A stretch of DNA of 14,858 nucleotides from an uncultured bacterium (GCA_900554385.1 USHE01000023.1:1-14858); one strand, 5' to 3'. Shown: positions 5,778 through 12,139, numbered from the stretch's first letter. The notes: generated by a model not told the origin, from the sequence alone. A program made the numbers and translations.

Positions 5778-6707
5778 TTATAAAGTTGATGTGAAATACT
5801 CAATAGTTTTCTTCAATCCGTCTCGTACATGAACCGTCGGCTCATACCCAAGCTCCTTGCGGGCAAGCGTTAAGTCAGGTCGGCGTTTACAAGGGTCATC
5901 TGACGGCAGAGGTTTATAGACAATTTTTGAATTTGAATTTGTCAATTCAATTATCTTTTCAGCTAATTCTTTAATCGTATATTCTCCGTCATTTCCTACA
6001 TTCACAGGACCTGTAAATCCATCTTTATTCATCAAGGCAGTCATGCCACGAACTAAATCATCAACGTAACAGAAAGAACGAGTTTGCGAACCGTCACCGT
6101 AAATTGTTATATCCTGTCCTTTCAGTGCTTGAACAATAAAGTTTGAAACAACGCGTCCGTCGTTTTCCGCCATACGAGGACCGTAAGTGTTAAATATTCT
6201 AATTATTTTTATATCTACATTATGTTGTCTGTGGTAATCCATCATCAAGGTTTCGGCAACACGTTTTCCTTCATCATAACAGCTTCTTATCCCGTTGCAG
6301 TTGACATTTCCCCAGTAATCTTCTCTTTGAGGGTGAACTATCGGGTCGCCGTAGACTTCCGAGGTAGAAGCCTGCAAAATTTTTGCTTTCGCTCTTTTGG
6401 CAAGCCCGAGCATGTTTGTAACACCAAGAACATTGGTTTTAATAGTTTTAATAGCATTATACTGGTAGTGAACAGGACTTGCTGGACACGCAAGGTTGTA
6501 AACTTCTTCTGCCTCAATCAATATAGGTTCAACAATATCATGCCTTATAAGTTCAAATTCTTTATTATCAAGCAGATGTTCAATATTTTTTCTTGAACCC
6601 GTAAAAAAATTATCAAGACAAATTACGTGATTACCTTCATTCAAAAGCTTTTCGCACAAATGTGAGCCTATAAACCCAGCTCCGCCTGTTACAATTATAT
6701 TTTTCAT
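5778..6707 (-). CDS. UDP-glucuronate decarboxylase (UDP-xylose synthase-like), extended SDR
   Basis: It most likely converts UDP-glucuronate to UDP-xylose with bound NAD, feeding surface glycan synthesis. The 309 residues make one extended-SDR domain. The Rossmann motif T-G-G-A-G-F-I-G-S-H is at 7-16. The stretch A-C-P-A-S-P-V-H-Y-Q (73-82) and S-T-S-E-V-Y-G-D-P (114-122) are hallmarks of the UXS branch. The Y-x3-K pair is Tyr144/Lys148 in S-C-Y-D-E-G-K-R, and Glu117 is the decarboxylase-type acid. A conserved R-R-P-D block at 275-278 also fits. No membrane segment is visible, unlike the eukaryotic Golgi forms. An AGGAG ribosome site sits 4 nt before the ATG. The GT8 gene elsewhere in the window is a plausible user of nucleotide sugars, though no operon joins them. 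Another SDR epimerase activity is less likely. Confidence 0.85.
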   Translation of the reverse strand: MKNIIVTGGAGFIGSHLCEKLLNEGNHVICLDNFFTGSRKNIEHLLDNKEFELIRHDIVEPILIEAEEVYNLACPASPVHYQYNAIKTIKTNVLGVTNMLGLAKRAKAKILQASTSEVYGDPIVHPQREDYWGNVNCNGIRSCYDEGKRVAETLMMDYHRQHNVDIKIIRIFNTYGPRMAENDGRVVSNFIVQALKGQDITIYGDGSQTRSFCYVDDLVRGMTALMNKDGFTGPVNVGNDGEYTIKELAEKIIELTNSNSKIVYKPLPSDDPCKRRPDLTLARKELGYEPTVHVRDGLKKTIEYFTSTL

Positions 6708-6724
6708 AACACTCCTTTTTCTTA

Positions 6725-6733
6725 ATTATAGCA
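6725..6733 (-). promoter_or_regulatory. Extended -10 promoter of the UXS gene
   Basis: On the minus strand, TGC-TATAAT (6733-6725) directly follows the T-tract of the pgk terminator. The -35 region would fall in the terminator loop, where no consensus is seen. Confidence 0.6.
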
Positions 6734-6737
6734 CAAA

Positions 6738-6765
6738 AAAGACTCCCAATAACTTGGGAGTCTTT
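6738..6765 (-). terminator. Rho-independent terminator of pgk
   Basis: A perfect 12-bp stem (6738-6749 with 6754-6765) around a TAAC loop, followed by a run of T on the minus strand, 21 nt past the pgk stop. Confidence 0.9.
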
Positions 6766-6786
6766 CTAACGTTAATTATTGTTTAC

Positions 6787-7986
6787 TTAGTCATCTAACG
6801 CAGCAACGCCAGGGAGAACTTTTCCTTCAATAAATTCCAAAGAAGCTCCGCCGCCGGTTGATACGTGAGTGAAATCTTCTGCTTTACAGAATTTTTTAGC
6901 AGCAGATACTGAATCGCCGCCGCCAATTACTGATACTGCACCGTTTTTAGTTGCTTCTACAATTGCTTCCAATACTGCTTTTGTACCATCTGCAAATTTA
7001 GGGTTTTCAAATGCACCAACAGGTCCGTTCATCAAGATTGTTTTTGAAGATTTCAAAACTTCTGCAAATGCTTTTCTTGAATCCATGCCTGCGTCAACAC
7101 CTTCAAATCCGTCAGGAATTTCGTTGATAGCAACAAATTTGTTTGTGCCGTTGCCTGAGAAATCATCAGCAACAAGAACGTCTGTTGCCATAACAAGTTT
7201 AACACCCTTGTCAGCAGCTTTCTTTTCAATAGCTTTTGCAACTTCAAGCTGGTCATCTTCGCAAATTGAATTACCGATTTTACCGCCGTTAGCTTTTACG
7301 AATGTATATGCCATACCGCCGCCGATAATCATATTGTCAACTTTGTCTAGCAAGTTTTCCAAAACACCGATTTTTGAAGAAACTTTTGCACCGCCAACAA
7401 CTGCTGTGAATGGTCTTGTAGGATTATCAAGAGCTTGTGACAAGCATCTCAATTCTTTTTCCATCAACAATCCTGATACTGCAGGTTTCAAAACTTTAGC
7501 CAATTTTGCTGTTGAAGTGTGGTTTCTGTGAGCAGCACCGAATGCGTCATTTACGTAGAAATCACCGAGTTTTGCCAATTCGTTTGCAAAAGTCATGTCA
7601 TCGTCTTTTGCTTCTTCTGCTTTGTAGAAACGAATATTTTCCAACAAAGCAACCTGACCATCTTTCAAACCTTCAAGAGCTTTATCAGCACCTTCACCTA
7701 CAGGTTCTTTTACAAATAATACGTCTTCGCCAAGAACTTTTGACATATATTTTGCAACAGGTTCAAGAGAAAATTCAAGATTCCATTCGCCTTTTGGTCT
7801 GCCAAGGTGAGCCATCAAAATAATTTTAGCACCTTTTTCTTTCAAAGCTTTAACCGTAGGTACGATTGCCTGAATTCTTGTGTCGTCTGTTACGTTTTTG
7901 TCAGCGTCCAAAGGTACGTTTACGTCAACTCTTACGAGCGCTCTTTTACCTTTAACGTCGCCTAAATCTTTAATTGATTTTTTCAT
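6787..7986 (-). CDS. pgk: Phosphoglycerate kinase
   Basis: It makes ATP from 1,3-bisphosphoglycerate and ADP in glycolysis and works as a cytoplasmic monomer. The 399 residues match the family length. In the N-terminal substrate domain are R-V-D-V-N-V-P-L-D (19-27), H-L-G-R-P-K-G (60-66), L-E-N-I-R-F (115-120) and N-D-A-F-G-A-A-H-R (146-154). In the nucleotide domain are G-G-A-K-V-S-S-K (198-205), G-G-G-M-A-Y-T-F (222-229), G-P-V-G-A-F-E (321-327), G-G-G-D-S (355-359) and S-T-G-G-G-A-S-L-E-F (376-385). I chose the ATG at 7986, because AGGAGA lies 8-9 nt upstream and the protein then begins like other PGKs. The longer frame to 8037 adds 17 residues that overlap the promoter region. Confidence 0.97.
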   Translation of the reverse strand: MKKSIKDLGDVKGKRALVRVDVNVPLDADKNVTDDTRIQAIVPTVKALKEKGAKIILMAHLGRPKGEWNLEFSLEPVAKYMSKVLGEDVLFVKEPVGEGADKALEGLKDGQVALLENIRFYKAEEAKDDDMTFANELAKLGDFYVNDAFGAAHRNHTSTAKLAKVLKPAVSGLLMEKELRCLSQALDNPTRPFTAVVGGAKVSSKIGVLENLLDKVDNMIIGGGMAYTFVKANGGKIGNSICEDDQLEVAKAIEKKAADKGVKLVMATDVLVADDFSGNGTNKFVAINEIPDGFEGVDAGMDSRKAFAEVLKSSKTILMNGPVGAFENPKFADGTKAVLEAIVEATKNGAVSVIGGGDSVSAAKKFCKAEDFTHVSTGGGASLEFIEGKVLPGVAALDD

Positions 7987-8021
7987 TTTATAGGTCTCCT
8001 TCTTATAAGTACCGCACAATA

Positions 8022-8050
8022 ATTTTATACAAAACAAAATTTCTTTTCAA
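8022..8050 (-). promoter_or_regulatory. pgk promoter
   Basis: TTGAAA (8050-8045), a 17-bp spacer and TAAAAT (8027-8022) on the minus strand, giving a leader of about 28 nt containing the AGGAGA ribosome site. Just upstream (8057-8073) is a small dyad, TAGTC/GACTA, that might be an operator. Confidence 0.6.
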
Positions 8051-8139
8051 GATAACTAGTCCACTATCGACTAACCCTCTCCGCTGTCACAGGTTGTACA
8101 AGACTCACATCCATTATTGCGCTGTTTTTTGACAAACAA
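8051..8139. other. Unassigned 89-nt spacer between prs terminator and pgk promoter
   Basis: This stretch is richer in G+C than most spacers here. It holds the TAGTC-N7-GACTA dyad and a 16-codon open frame on the minus strand with no ribosome site. I cannot assign a function. Confidence 0.3.
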
Positions 8140-8163
8140 AAAGCCGGCATTTCTACCGGCTTT
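8140..8163 (-). terminator. Rho-independent terminator of prs
   Basis: The stem AAAGCCGG/CCGGCTTT (8140-8147 with 8156-8163) with an 8-nt loop, followed on the minus strand by a T-rich tail, 19 nt past the prs stop. Confidence 0.9.
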
Positions 8164-8182
8164 CGTCTTTTTCATTTTCCAG

Positions 8183-9193
8183 CTAAACTTGCATTTCTTT
8201 TTCAAATCCAAATAATGAACTTACTGATTCATCATCGTGAATTCTTGAAATTGCCTGTCCGAGTAGAGGAGCAACAGAAAGCTGTCTTACATTCGGAGGC
8301 ATTTTATCCATATCAAGAGGAATGGTATTAGTAACGATACATTCTTTTATTGGTGCGTTTGCAATTCTTTCTACTGCAGGACCTGAGAATACAGGGTGTG
8401 CAGCACATACATAAACATCTTTTGCACCTTCTCTTTTCAAAAGTTTTGCGGCTTCGCAAATTGTACCTGCTGTATCAATCATGTCATCAAACATAACGCA
8501 GACTTTATCTTTAACATCCCCGATAACGTGAGATGCGATAGCTTCATTATGTTTGTCACGGCGTTTATCGATAATAGCAAGCGAACAGCCGATAGCTTTT
8601 GCGAAGTGTCTGGTTCTTTGTACACCGCCTGTATCAGGGCTGACTGCAACCATATCATCAGGATCTATGTTCAAACTTTTTATATAATTAACAAGAATTG
8701 GAGTTGCAAAAATATGGTCAACCAGAATATTAAAGAAACCTTGAATTTGACCTGTATGCAAATCCATCGCAAGAACTCTGTCTGCACCGGCAGTTGTTAA
8801 AAGGTCAGCCACAAGTTTTGCTGTAATAGCTTCACGTCCTGAAGTTTTGCGGTCTTGTCTTGCGTAACCGTAATAAGGAATTACAGCAGTAATGGTTTTT
8901 GCACTTGCTCGTTTAAAAGCATCAATAATAATCAAAAGTTCCATCAAATTTTCGTTAACCGGATTGCACAAAGGCTGTATAACAAAAACATCGTCCCCTC
9001 TGACACTTTCTTTGACCTGAACATAAATCTCACCGTCAGCAAAATTTTTAATAACCATAGGTCCGATAGTAGTACCTAAATAATCAGCAATTTCTTGTGC
9101 AAGTTTTGCATTTGAACGACCTGCAAAAAGTCTGATGTCGTGTGTAGGGTTAATTGCACGTTCAAGCTGTGGAAATGCCATTTCTAAAACCAT
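8183..9193 (-). CDS. prs: Ribose-phosphate pyrophosphokinase (PRPP synthetase, class I)
   Basis: It transfers pyrophosphate from ATP to ribose 5-phosphate, making PRPP for purine, pyrimidine, NAD, His and Trp synthesis. Of the 336 residues, the N-terminal domain has F-A-G-R-S-N (23-28) and F-A-D-G-E-I-Y-V (51-58). The ATP-side block Y-Y-G-Y-A-R-Q-D-R-K is at 107-116. D-L-H-T-G-Q-I-Q-G-F-F (144-154) holds the metal-site histidine. The flexible loop K-R-R-D-K-H-N is at 210-216. The ribose-phosphate/PRPP loop F-D-D-M-I-D-T-A-G-T-I is at 235-245. The ATG at 9193 has an AAGGA site about 11 nt upstream. An internal ATG four codons later is possible but has a poorer context. The gene is monocistronic and divergent from the 401-residue gene. 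Confidence 0.96.
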   Translation of the reverse strand: MVLEMAFPQLERAINPTHDIRLFAGRSNAKLAQEIADYLGTTIGPMVIKNFADGEIYVQVKESVRGDDVFVIQPLCNPVNENLMELLIIIDAFKRASAKTITAVIPYYGYARQDRKTSGREAITAKLVADLLTTAGADRVLAMDLHTGQIQGFFNILVDHIFATPILVNYIKSLNIDPDDMVAVSPDTGGVQRTRHFAKAIGCSLAIIDKRRDKHNEAIASHVIGDVKDKVCVMFDDMIDTAGTICEAAKLLKREGAKDVYVCAAHPVFSGPAVERIANAPIKECIVTNTIPLDMDKMPPNVRQLSVAPLLGQAISRIHDDESVSSLFGFEKEMQV

Positions 9194-9220
9194 TTTAAAT
9201 ATAATCCTTTCAGTTACTCA

Positions 9221-9247
9221 CTGCAAGGATTATTATAAACCTTGCAG
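9221..9247. promoter_or_regulatory. Operator-like perfect dyad over the prs -10 box
   Basis: CTGCAAGG (9221-9228) and CCTTGCAG (9240-9247) form a perfect 8-bp inverted repeat with an 11-bp centre containing the prs TATAAT. The half-sites flank the -10 box at the right distance for a dimeric repressor. Most of it lies at or before the transcript start, so an RNA hairpin role is less likely. Confidence 0.55.
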
Positions 9248-9260
9248 ATTTAAATTACAA
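9232..9260 (-). promoter_or_regulatory. prs promoter
   Basis: TTGTAA (9260-9255), a 17-bp spacer and TATAAT (9237-9232) on the minus strand. The -10 lies in the middle of the CTGCAAGG/CCTTGCAG dyad. Confidence 0.6.
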
Positions 9261-9266
9261 TATAAT
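9261..9266 (+). promoter_or_regulatory. Possible -10 box for the 401-residue gene
   Basis: TATAAT on the plus strand, overlapping the outer edge of the prs promoter. No good -35 is seen. A transcript from here would run through the 9303-9361 hairpin before reaching the ATG. Confidence 0.3.
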
Positions 9267-9302
9267 TTTTAAGTAATATTAAAAATTTGGTACGTATGGA
9301 GT

Positions 9303-9361
9303 AAAACACCTAAAAAAATTTTTTGCCAACAAAATAGCAAAAAAATTTTTCAGGTGTTTTT
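9303..9361 (+). terminator. Long leader hairpin with T-tract (attenuator candidate)
   Basis: Arms 9303-9326 and 9337-9360 pair over 24 positions with two mismatches around a 10-nt loop. The outer part is AAAACACCT/AGGTGTTTT and a T-run ends the structure. It lies 22 nt before the ATG of the 401-residue gene. It has the form of an intrinsic terminator, yet no gene ends here: the prs gene runs away from it. It may attenuate or insulate the downstream gene. Confidence 0.5.
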
Positions 9362-9382
9362 GAATAAAAAAAGGAGAAATTC

Positions 9383-10588
9383 ATGCAAGTATCACAAGTT
9401 CAAGTATTCAAAAATAATTACAACTTACAGAAAAGTCAATCACGGGTTAACGCCCATCCGCACGCCGTTAATAATCACGGGTTAACGCCCGCCCCTGCCG
9501 CCACGGTTTTCGACTGCGAAAGTAAAAAAATCCCCTACGGCTTCAGGTTTAATTCAAATGTATCGTTCGGGGAATTCTTTGATCCTAACAGAACCGTTCC
9601 GCATATAGACCACGAAGAATATATGGCAATGAAAGAACATACAAAAAAAAGATTTCGCAAACGGTATGATTCATTTATGAAGACAGTAGACAAAAAAGAG
9701 CTTGTAGACTTGAATTATCTTTACCTTCCGCTTCGAACCGATAAAGATATGGACAATTTTATTGAAATATCAAAAATATATAATAAATACAAAGAACAAC
9801 CTATTATATGCCTTGGCAGAAGCCCGAAATGGTTTTTGAATACTTCACTGTGGATGAAAGACGGCATTAAAGATTATAATTTTGTCGCATTTTCAAAATA
9901 CTGGTACAGACCTGACGGCTATAATATGAAAAGAATGGACTCTATGGCTCCTACAGAAAAAGAAGAACATGCTTACAGAAAATATTTAAAAAGAATTAAA
10001 GCAGATCCGCAGACAATTGTCGATAATATGGAAAAAACAGGTAAAAAAACAGTAATTACAGATTATATCTGCTCAGGAAAAGGAGCATGCTCTTTCTTAG
10101 ATGTAATGTCAAAATATGCTGACGATTTAGGCATTTTGGATAAATTTGCTAAATCTATTGAAATTGTAGGAATTGGCTCTATGGAATACATGGAAGATTT
10201 AAATCCTTATGCAGACTCAATCTCACGTCCTAGTGTTCCTATGCCCGAAAAACTTCAACCATACAGCAGAGATATAAAACAATCCTTCTACAATATGAAT
10301 TATACCGTATTTAAGGACATGCTTTTAAACCAAAACACCAATGAATGCCGTTCGACATACTACCCGCATGAAACCTGGACAATGTACAAACCGGATCAAT
10401 TCAAAACAGGATTAATCCACGATATGAAAAAAGTTAAAGAAATGGCGAAAAAATTAAAAACAACTAAAGATACGATGTCTTCATTCTCTCCGGCAATGTA
10501 CGACTTTAGAAATCTTTTAAATTTCCATATTCTTGATGGCTTAAATCAAAGAGGACTTCTTAAACTTATACATAAATCTAAAATATAA
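9383..10588 (+). CDS. Uncharacterised protein with PRTase-like middle region
   Basis: I recognise no family for these 401 residues. The N-terminal 60 residues look disordered and end in N-V-S-F-G (59-63), a leader style I associate with Gastranaerophilales. Residues 20-45 are encoded by GC-rich DNA containing an 18-bp direct repeat. From about 139 the strand/loop pattern recalls phosphoribosyltransferases. I-I-C-L-G-R-S-P-K-W (141-150) sits where the PPi loop would be. A strand with F-V-A-F-S (167-171) follows. T-V-I-T-D-Y-I-C-S-G-K-G (223-234) resembles a PRPP loop (strand, D-Y, then S-G-K-G). I-E-I-V-G-I-G-S (259-266) could be the next strand. The tail is basic and helical. There is no signal peptide or membrane span. 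AAGGAG lies 6 nt before the ATG. Divergence from prs would suit a PRPP-related role, but this is a pattern argument only. Confidence 0.75.
   Translation: MQVSQVQVFKNNYNLQKSQSRVNAHPHAVNNHGLTPAPAATVFDCESKKIPYGFRFNSNVSFGEFFDPNRTVPHIDHEEYMAMKEHTKKRFRKRYDSFMKTVDKKELVDLNYLYLPLRTDKDMDNFIEISKIYNKYKEQPIICLGRSPKWFLNTSLWMKDGIKDYNFVAFSKYWYRPDGYNMKRMDSMAPTEKEEHAYRKYLKRIKADPQTIVDNMEKTGKKTVITDYICSGKGACSFLDVMSKYADDLGILDKFAKSIEIVGIGSMEYMEDLNPYADSISRPSVPMPEKLQPYSRDIKQSFYNMNYTVFKDMLLNQNTNECRSTYYPHETWTMYKPDQFKTGLIHDMKKVKEMAKKLKTTKDTMSSFSPAMYDFRNLLNFHILDGLNQRGLLKLIHKSKI
9438..9455 (+). repeat. 18-bp direct repeat, copy 1 (inside the 401-residue gene)
   Basis: AATCACGGGTTAACGCCC, identical to copy 2 and 35 nt upstream of it. 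It is read here in the frame giving S-R-V-N-A. It contains the weak hairpin GGGT-TAAC-GCCC. Confidence 0.85.
9473..9490 (+). repeat. 18-bp direct repeat, copy 2 (inside the 401-residue gene)
   Basis: Identical to copy 1. The 35-nt offset is not a multiple of three, so the same DNA here encodes N-H-G-L-T-P. The repeat is therefore not conserved as peptide sequence. Confidence 0.85.
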
Positions 10589-10609
10589 TATCCAAAATTT
10601 AAAACAAAC

Positions 10610-10661
10610 ATAAGCAGCCCAGCCTCAGAAATTAACTGATAAAAAGGCTGCTTATCTTTTT
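10610..10661. terminator. Bidirectional terminator between the 401-residue gene and the parvulin gene
   Basis: A perfect 10-bp stem ATAAGCAGCC/GGCTGCTTAT (10610-10619 with 10646-10655) has a 26-nt loop. CTTTTTT follows on the plus strand and a T-rich run on the minus strand. It serves both convergent genes. Confidence 0.75.
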
Positions 10662-11023
10662 TACTTTTTAGCGTCAACTTTAATCAAATGCCAGCCAAAT
10701 TGCGTCATAACAGGATCTGAAACCTCACCTGTTTCCATAGAGAATGCCTTTCTTTCAAATTCAGGCACCATCTGTCCACGACCAAAGCATCCGAGCTGCC
10801 CGCCGTTTTGTGAGGACGGACACAGCGAATATAATCTTGCATAAGTTGCAAAATCCCCGCCGTTGTCAATATCTTTTTTTATCTGAACAGCTTCGGCTGC
10901 GGTTTTTACAAGAATATGACTGGCACAAACCTGTGATTCATCCTGAACTTCCCCTCTTGATGCAAAGGATACCCCTGTAAGTAAAACAACAACCGCCAAA
11001 ACTTTTACTAAACTTTTTATCAT
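10661..11023 (-). CDS. Secreted parvulin-type peptidyl-prolyl isomerase
   Basis: A single-domain PpiC/parvulin foldase that speeds cis-trans isomerisation at prolines in exported proteins. Residues 1-21 form a signal peptide (K-S-L-V-K, a hydrophobic core of about 12, then V-S-F-A). There is no lipobox cysteine. The rotamase domain fills 34-117 of 120 residues. It carries S-H-I-L-V-K (35-40) with His36, Cys68 in S-L-C-P-S, G-G-Q-L-G-C-F-G-R-G-Q-M-V-P-E-F (74-89) with Met85 and Phe89, and F-G-W-H-L-I (109-114) with His112. All usual active-site positions are present. There are no chaperone arms as in SurA or PrsA. Its ATG overlaps the stop of the upstream receiver gene (ATGA at 11023-11020), so the two are translationally coupled. 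No separate promoter is visible. Confidence 0.88.
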   Translation of the reverse strand: MIKSLVKVLAVVVLLTGVSFASRGEVQDESQVCASHILVKTAAEAVQIKKDIDNGGDFATYARLYSLCPSSQNGGQLGCFGRGQMVPEFERKAFSMETGEVSDPVMTQFGWHLIKVDAKK

Positions 11024-11403
11024 AAATCTCCAATCTTATCGTAAGCACCCTCATTACGACAGGCATATTTCGGAATATAATCAGTTCCGTATTTTTCCGC
11101 AATTGCCCGAATATCGGATGCTGCTGAAATAATTACTATTTTTGTATTTTTATACTCTTTGAAAAATTTTATCTGCTTAATAAACCACTCTCCAGCATAC
11201 AAAGGAAGATAATCCGATTCCATCTGCATATCCGTCAAAATAACATCATAAGGCTCATCTAAAGAAAGCATAAGCTTTTCTACACCTTCTGATGCAGAAT
11301 TTGCAGTATAAATTATTACTTTATCATCAAAAAGCATCCTCAGGGCATTTTCATGATATCTAACCCAATTTGGAGAATCATCTACTACTAAAATTCTTTT
11401 CAT
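11020..11403 (-). CDS. Stand-alone response-regulator receiver protein
   Basis: A CheY-like receiver domain of 127 residues with no output domain. The acidic pair is Asp8-Asp9 in V-V-D-D-S, the phosphoacceptor is Asp58 in I-L-T-D-M-Q-M, the Thr/Ser position is Ser93 in I-I-S-A-A, and the conserved lysine is Lys112 in Y-I-P-K. It should be phosphorylated by a histidine kinase, perhaps one encoded elsewhere. The kinase at 13733-14464 is about 2.3 kb upstream in a different transcript. The insertion S-D-Y-L-P-L-Y-A-G-E-W after the phosphosite lengthens the following loop. There is no ribosome site. An extended -10 lies 6 nt before the ATG, so the mRNA is probably leaderless. It heads a two-gene operon with the secreted parvulin. 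Confidence 0.88.
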   Translation of the reverse strand: MKRILVVDDSPNWVRYHENALRMLFDDKVIIYTANSASEGVEKLMLSLDEPYDVILTDMQMESDYLPLYAGEWFIKQIKFFKEYKNTKIVIISAASDIRAIAEKYGTDYIPKYACRNEGAYDKIGDL

Positions 11404-11409
11404 AAAAAT

Positions 11410-11418
11410 ATACTAACA
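11410..11418 (-). promoter_or_regulatory. Extended -10 promoter of the receiver gene, leaderless type
   Basis: On the minus strand, TGT-TAGTAT (11418-11410) is followed by ATTTTT and the ATG at 11403. It begins within 5 nt of the T-run of the preceding terminator, so the -35 region overlaps that hairpin. Confidence 0.45.
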
Positions 11419-11423
11419 CAAAA

Positions 11424-11450
11424 AGAATACCCGATTAAATCGGGCATTCT
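11424..11450 (-). terminator. Rho-independent terminator of the Hsp20-like gene
   Basis: The 12-nt arms AGAATACCCGAT and ATCGGGCATTCT have one internal mismatch and a TAA loop, followed on the minus strand by TTTTT. Confidence 0.85.
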
Positions 11451-11465
11451 CTTTATTCTTCTAAT

Positions 11466-11987
11466 CTAGTCAACAGGAATAAAAATAATATATTCGCTTC
11501 CTTCTCTAATTTTATTAATCTTACTCAAATCAACATTTTCATCAAACATAAAATTCTGAGAAACTCTCGTAATCATTTCATGCCCGTGTTTTTTTGATTC
11601 TCCCGCCGCGGTAACCGTTAAAACATTTCCGTTTGTAGTAACTTCTACATTTTTTTCGTCATTATCAAACGGACGTAAATCGATTATTACTTTGTAATTA
11701 TCTACATTTTTTTCTACACGAATAAAATTATCAGCCTTTCTCTCAAAATTAAAATCTTTACGCATTTCCCGCTTAATAATATTATCCATTTTTCGCTGGT
11801 CATTAAGCATCATTTTTTCCATTTTTCTCATCTGCTCAGCAGGGTCAAGCTTTCTTTTAAAGTGCCAGTCCGTAACCACATAAAATGCAGAAAATGCACC
11901 TAAAAATACAAGAATACCAACAAGGATATGCCTTAAAACCGGATGATTGCATAAAAAGCAATTATCATAATGATTGTGTTCGTCCAT
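11466..11987 (-). CDS. Membrane-anchored Hsp20/alpha-crystallin-like protein
   Basis: With the ATG at 11987 the protein has 173 residues. A short N-terminus with C-F-L-C (10-13) is followed by one strong membrane span (about 19-39) ending in W-H-F-K-R-K. A charged, Met-rich helical linker that may form a coiled coil covers about 48-90. The C-terminal domain (about 95-173) reads like an alpha-crystallin fold: Y-K-V-I-I-D-L-R-P-F, N-V-E-V...N-V-L-T-V-T-A, then F-M-F-D-E-N-V-D and a final Y-I-I-F-I-P. The family normally holds soluble ATP-independent chaperones, so the anchor is unusual. Positive charges after the span suggest a cytoplasmic C-terminus, but this is not certain. An AGGAG site lies 8 nt before this ATG. 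An earlier ATG (12005) and a TTG (12032) are in frame but lie in the leader. Confidence 0.7.
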   Translation of the reverse strand: MDEHNHYDNCFLCNHPVLRHILVGILVFLGAFSAFYVVTDWHFKRKLDPAEQMRKMEKMMLNDQRKMDNIIKREMRKDFNFERKADNFIRVEKNVDNYKVIIDLRPFDNDEKNVEVTTNGNVLTVTAAGESKKHGHEMITRVSQNFMFDENVDLSKINKIREGSEYIIFIPVD

Positions 11988-12020
11988 AAGAAAAACTCCT
12001 TTCATAAAATTTACAAATTC

Positions 12021-12050
12021 ATAATATTTCAAATTTATAAATTTTGTCCA
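12021..12050 (-). promoter_or_regulatory. Promoter of the Hsp20-like gene
   Basis: TGGACA (12050-12045), an 18-bp spacer and TATTAT (12026-12021) on the minus strand. The predicted start near 12014 leaves a short leader with AGGAG at 12000-11996. No CIRCE-type dyad is seen. Confidence 0.5.
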
Positions 12051-12103
12051 TAGCCGTATCGGGCTAATCTGATTTTGCCTGCCTGCCCGCTACGTACAAT
12101 CAG
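12051..12103. repeat. GC-rich intergenic stretch with two dyads
   Basis: TAGCC-GTATCG-GGCTA (12051-12066) is followed by CTGATT (12069-12074) and AATCAG (12098-12103) around GCCTGCCTGCCCGC. It is clearly richer in G+C than its flanks and may be a degenerate interspersed repeat. It contains no terminator T-run. Confidence 0.35.
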
Positions 12104-12139
12104 TTAATATTATAAACTTTACAAAATATTTAAGAGATA

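Noticed and set aside
6869..7531. Long plus-strand open frame opposite pgk
   Set aside because: It is antisense to a clear phosphoglycerate kinase, with a Ser/Pro/Thr-rich mirror-image composition typical of a shadow frame.
7987..8037. 17-residue N-terminal extension of pgk
   Set aside because: The extension covers the ribosome site and the promoter -10 box. The start at 7986 has AGGAGA and matches other PGK N-termini.
11988..12032. Upstream TTG/ATG starts for the Hsp20-like gene
   Set aside because: They fall in the predicted promoter and leader. AGGAG is positioned for the ATG at 11987.
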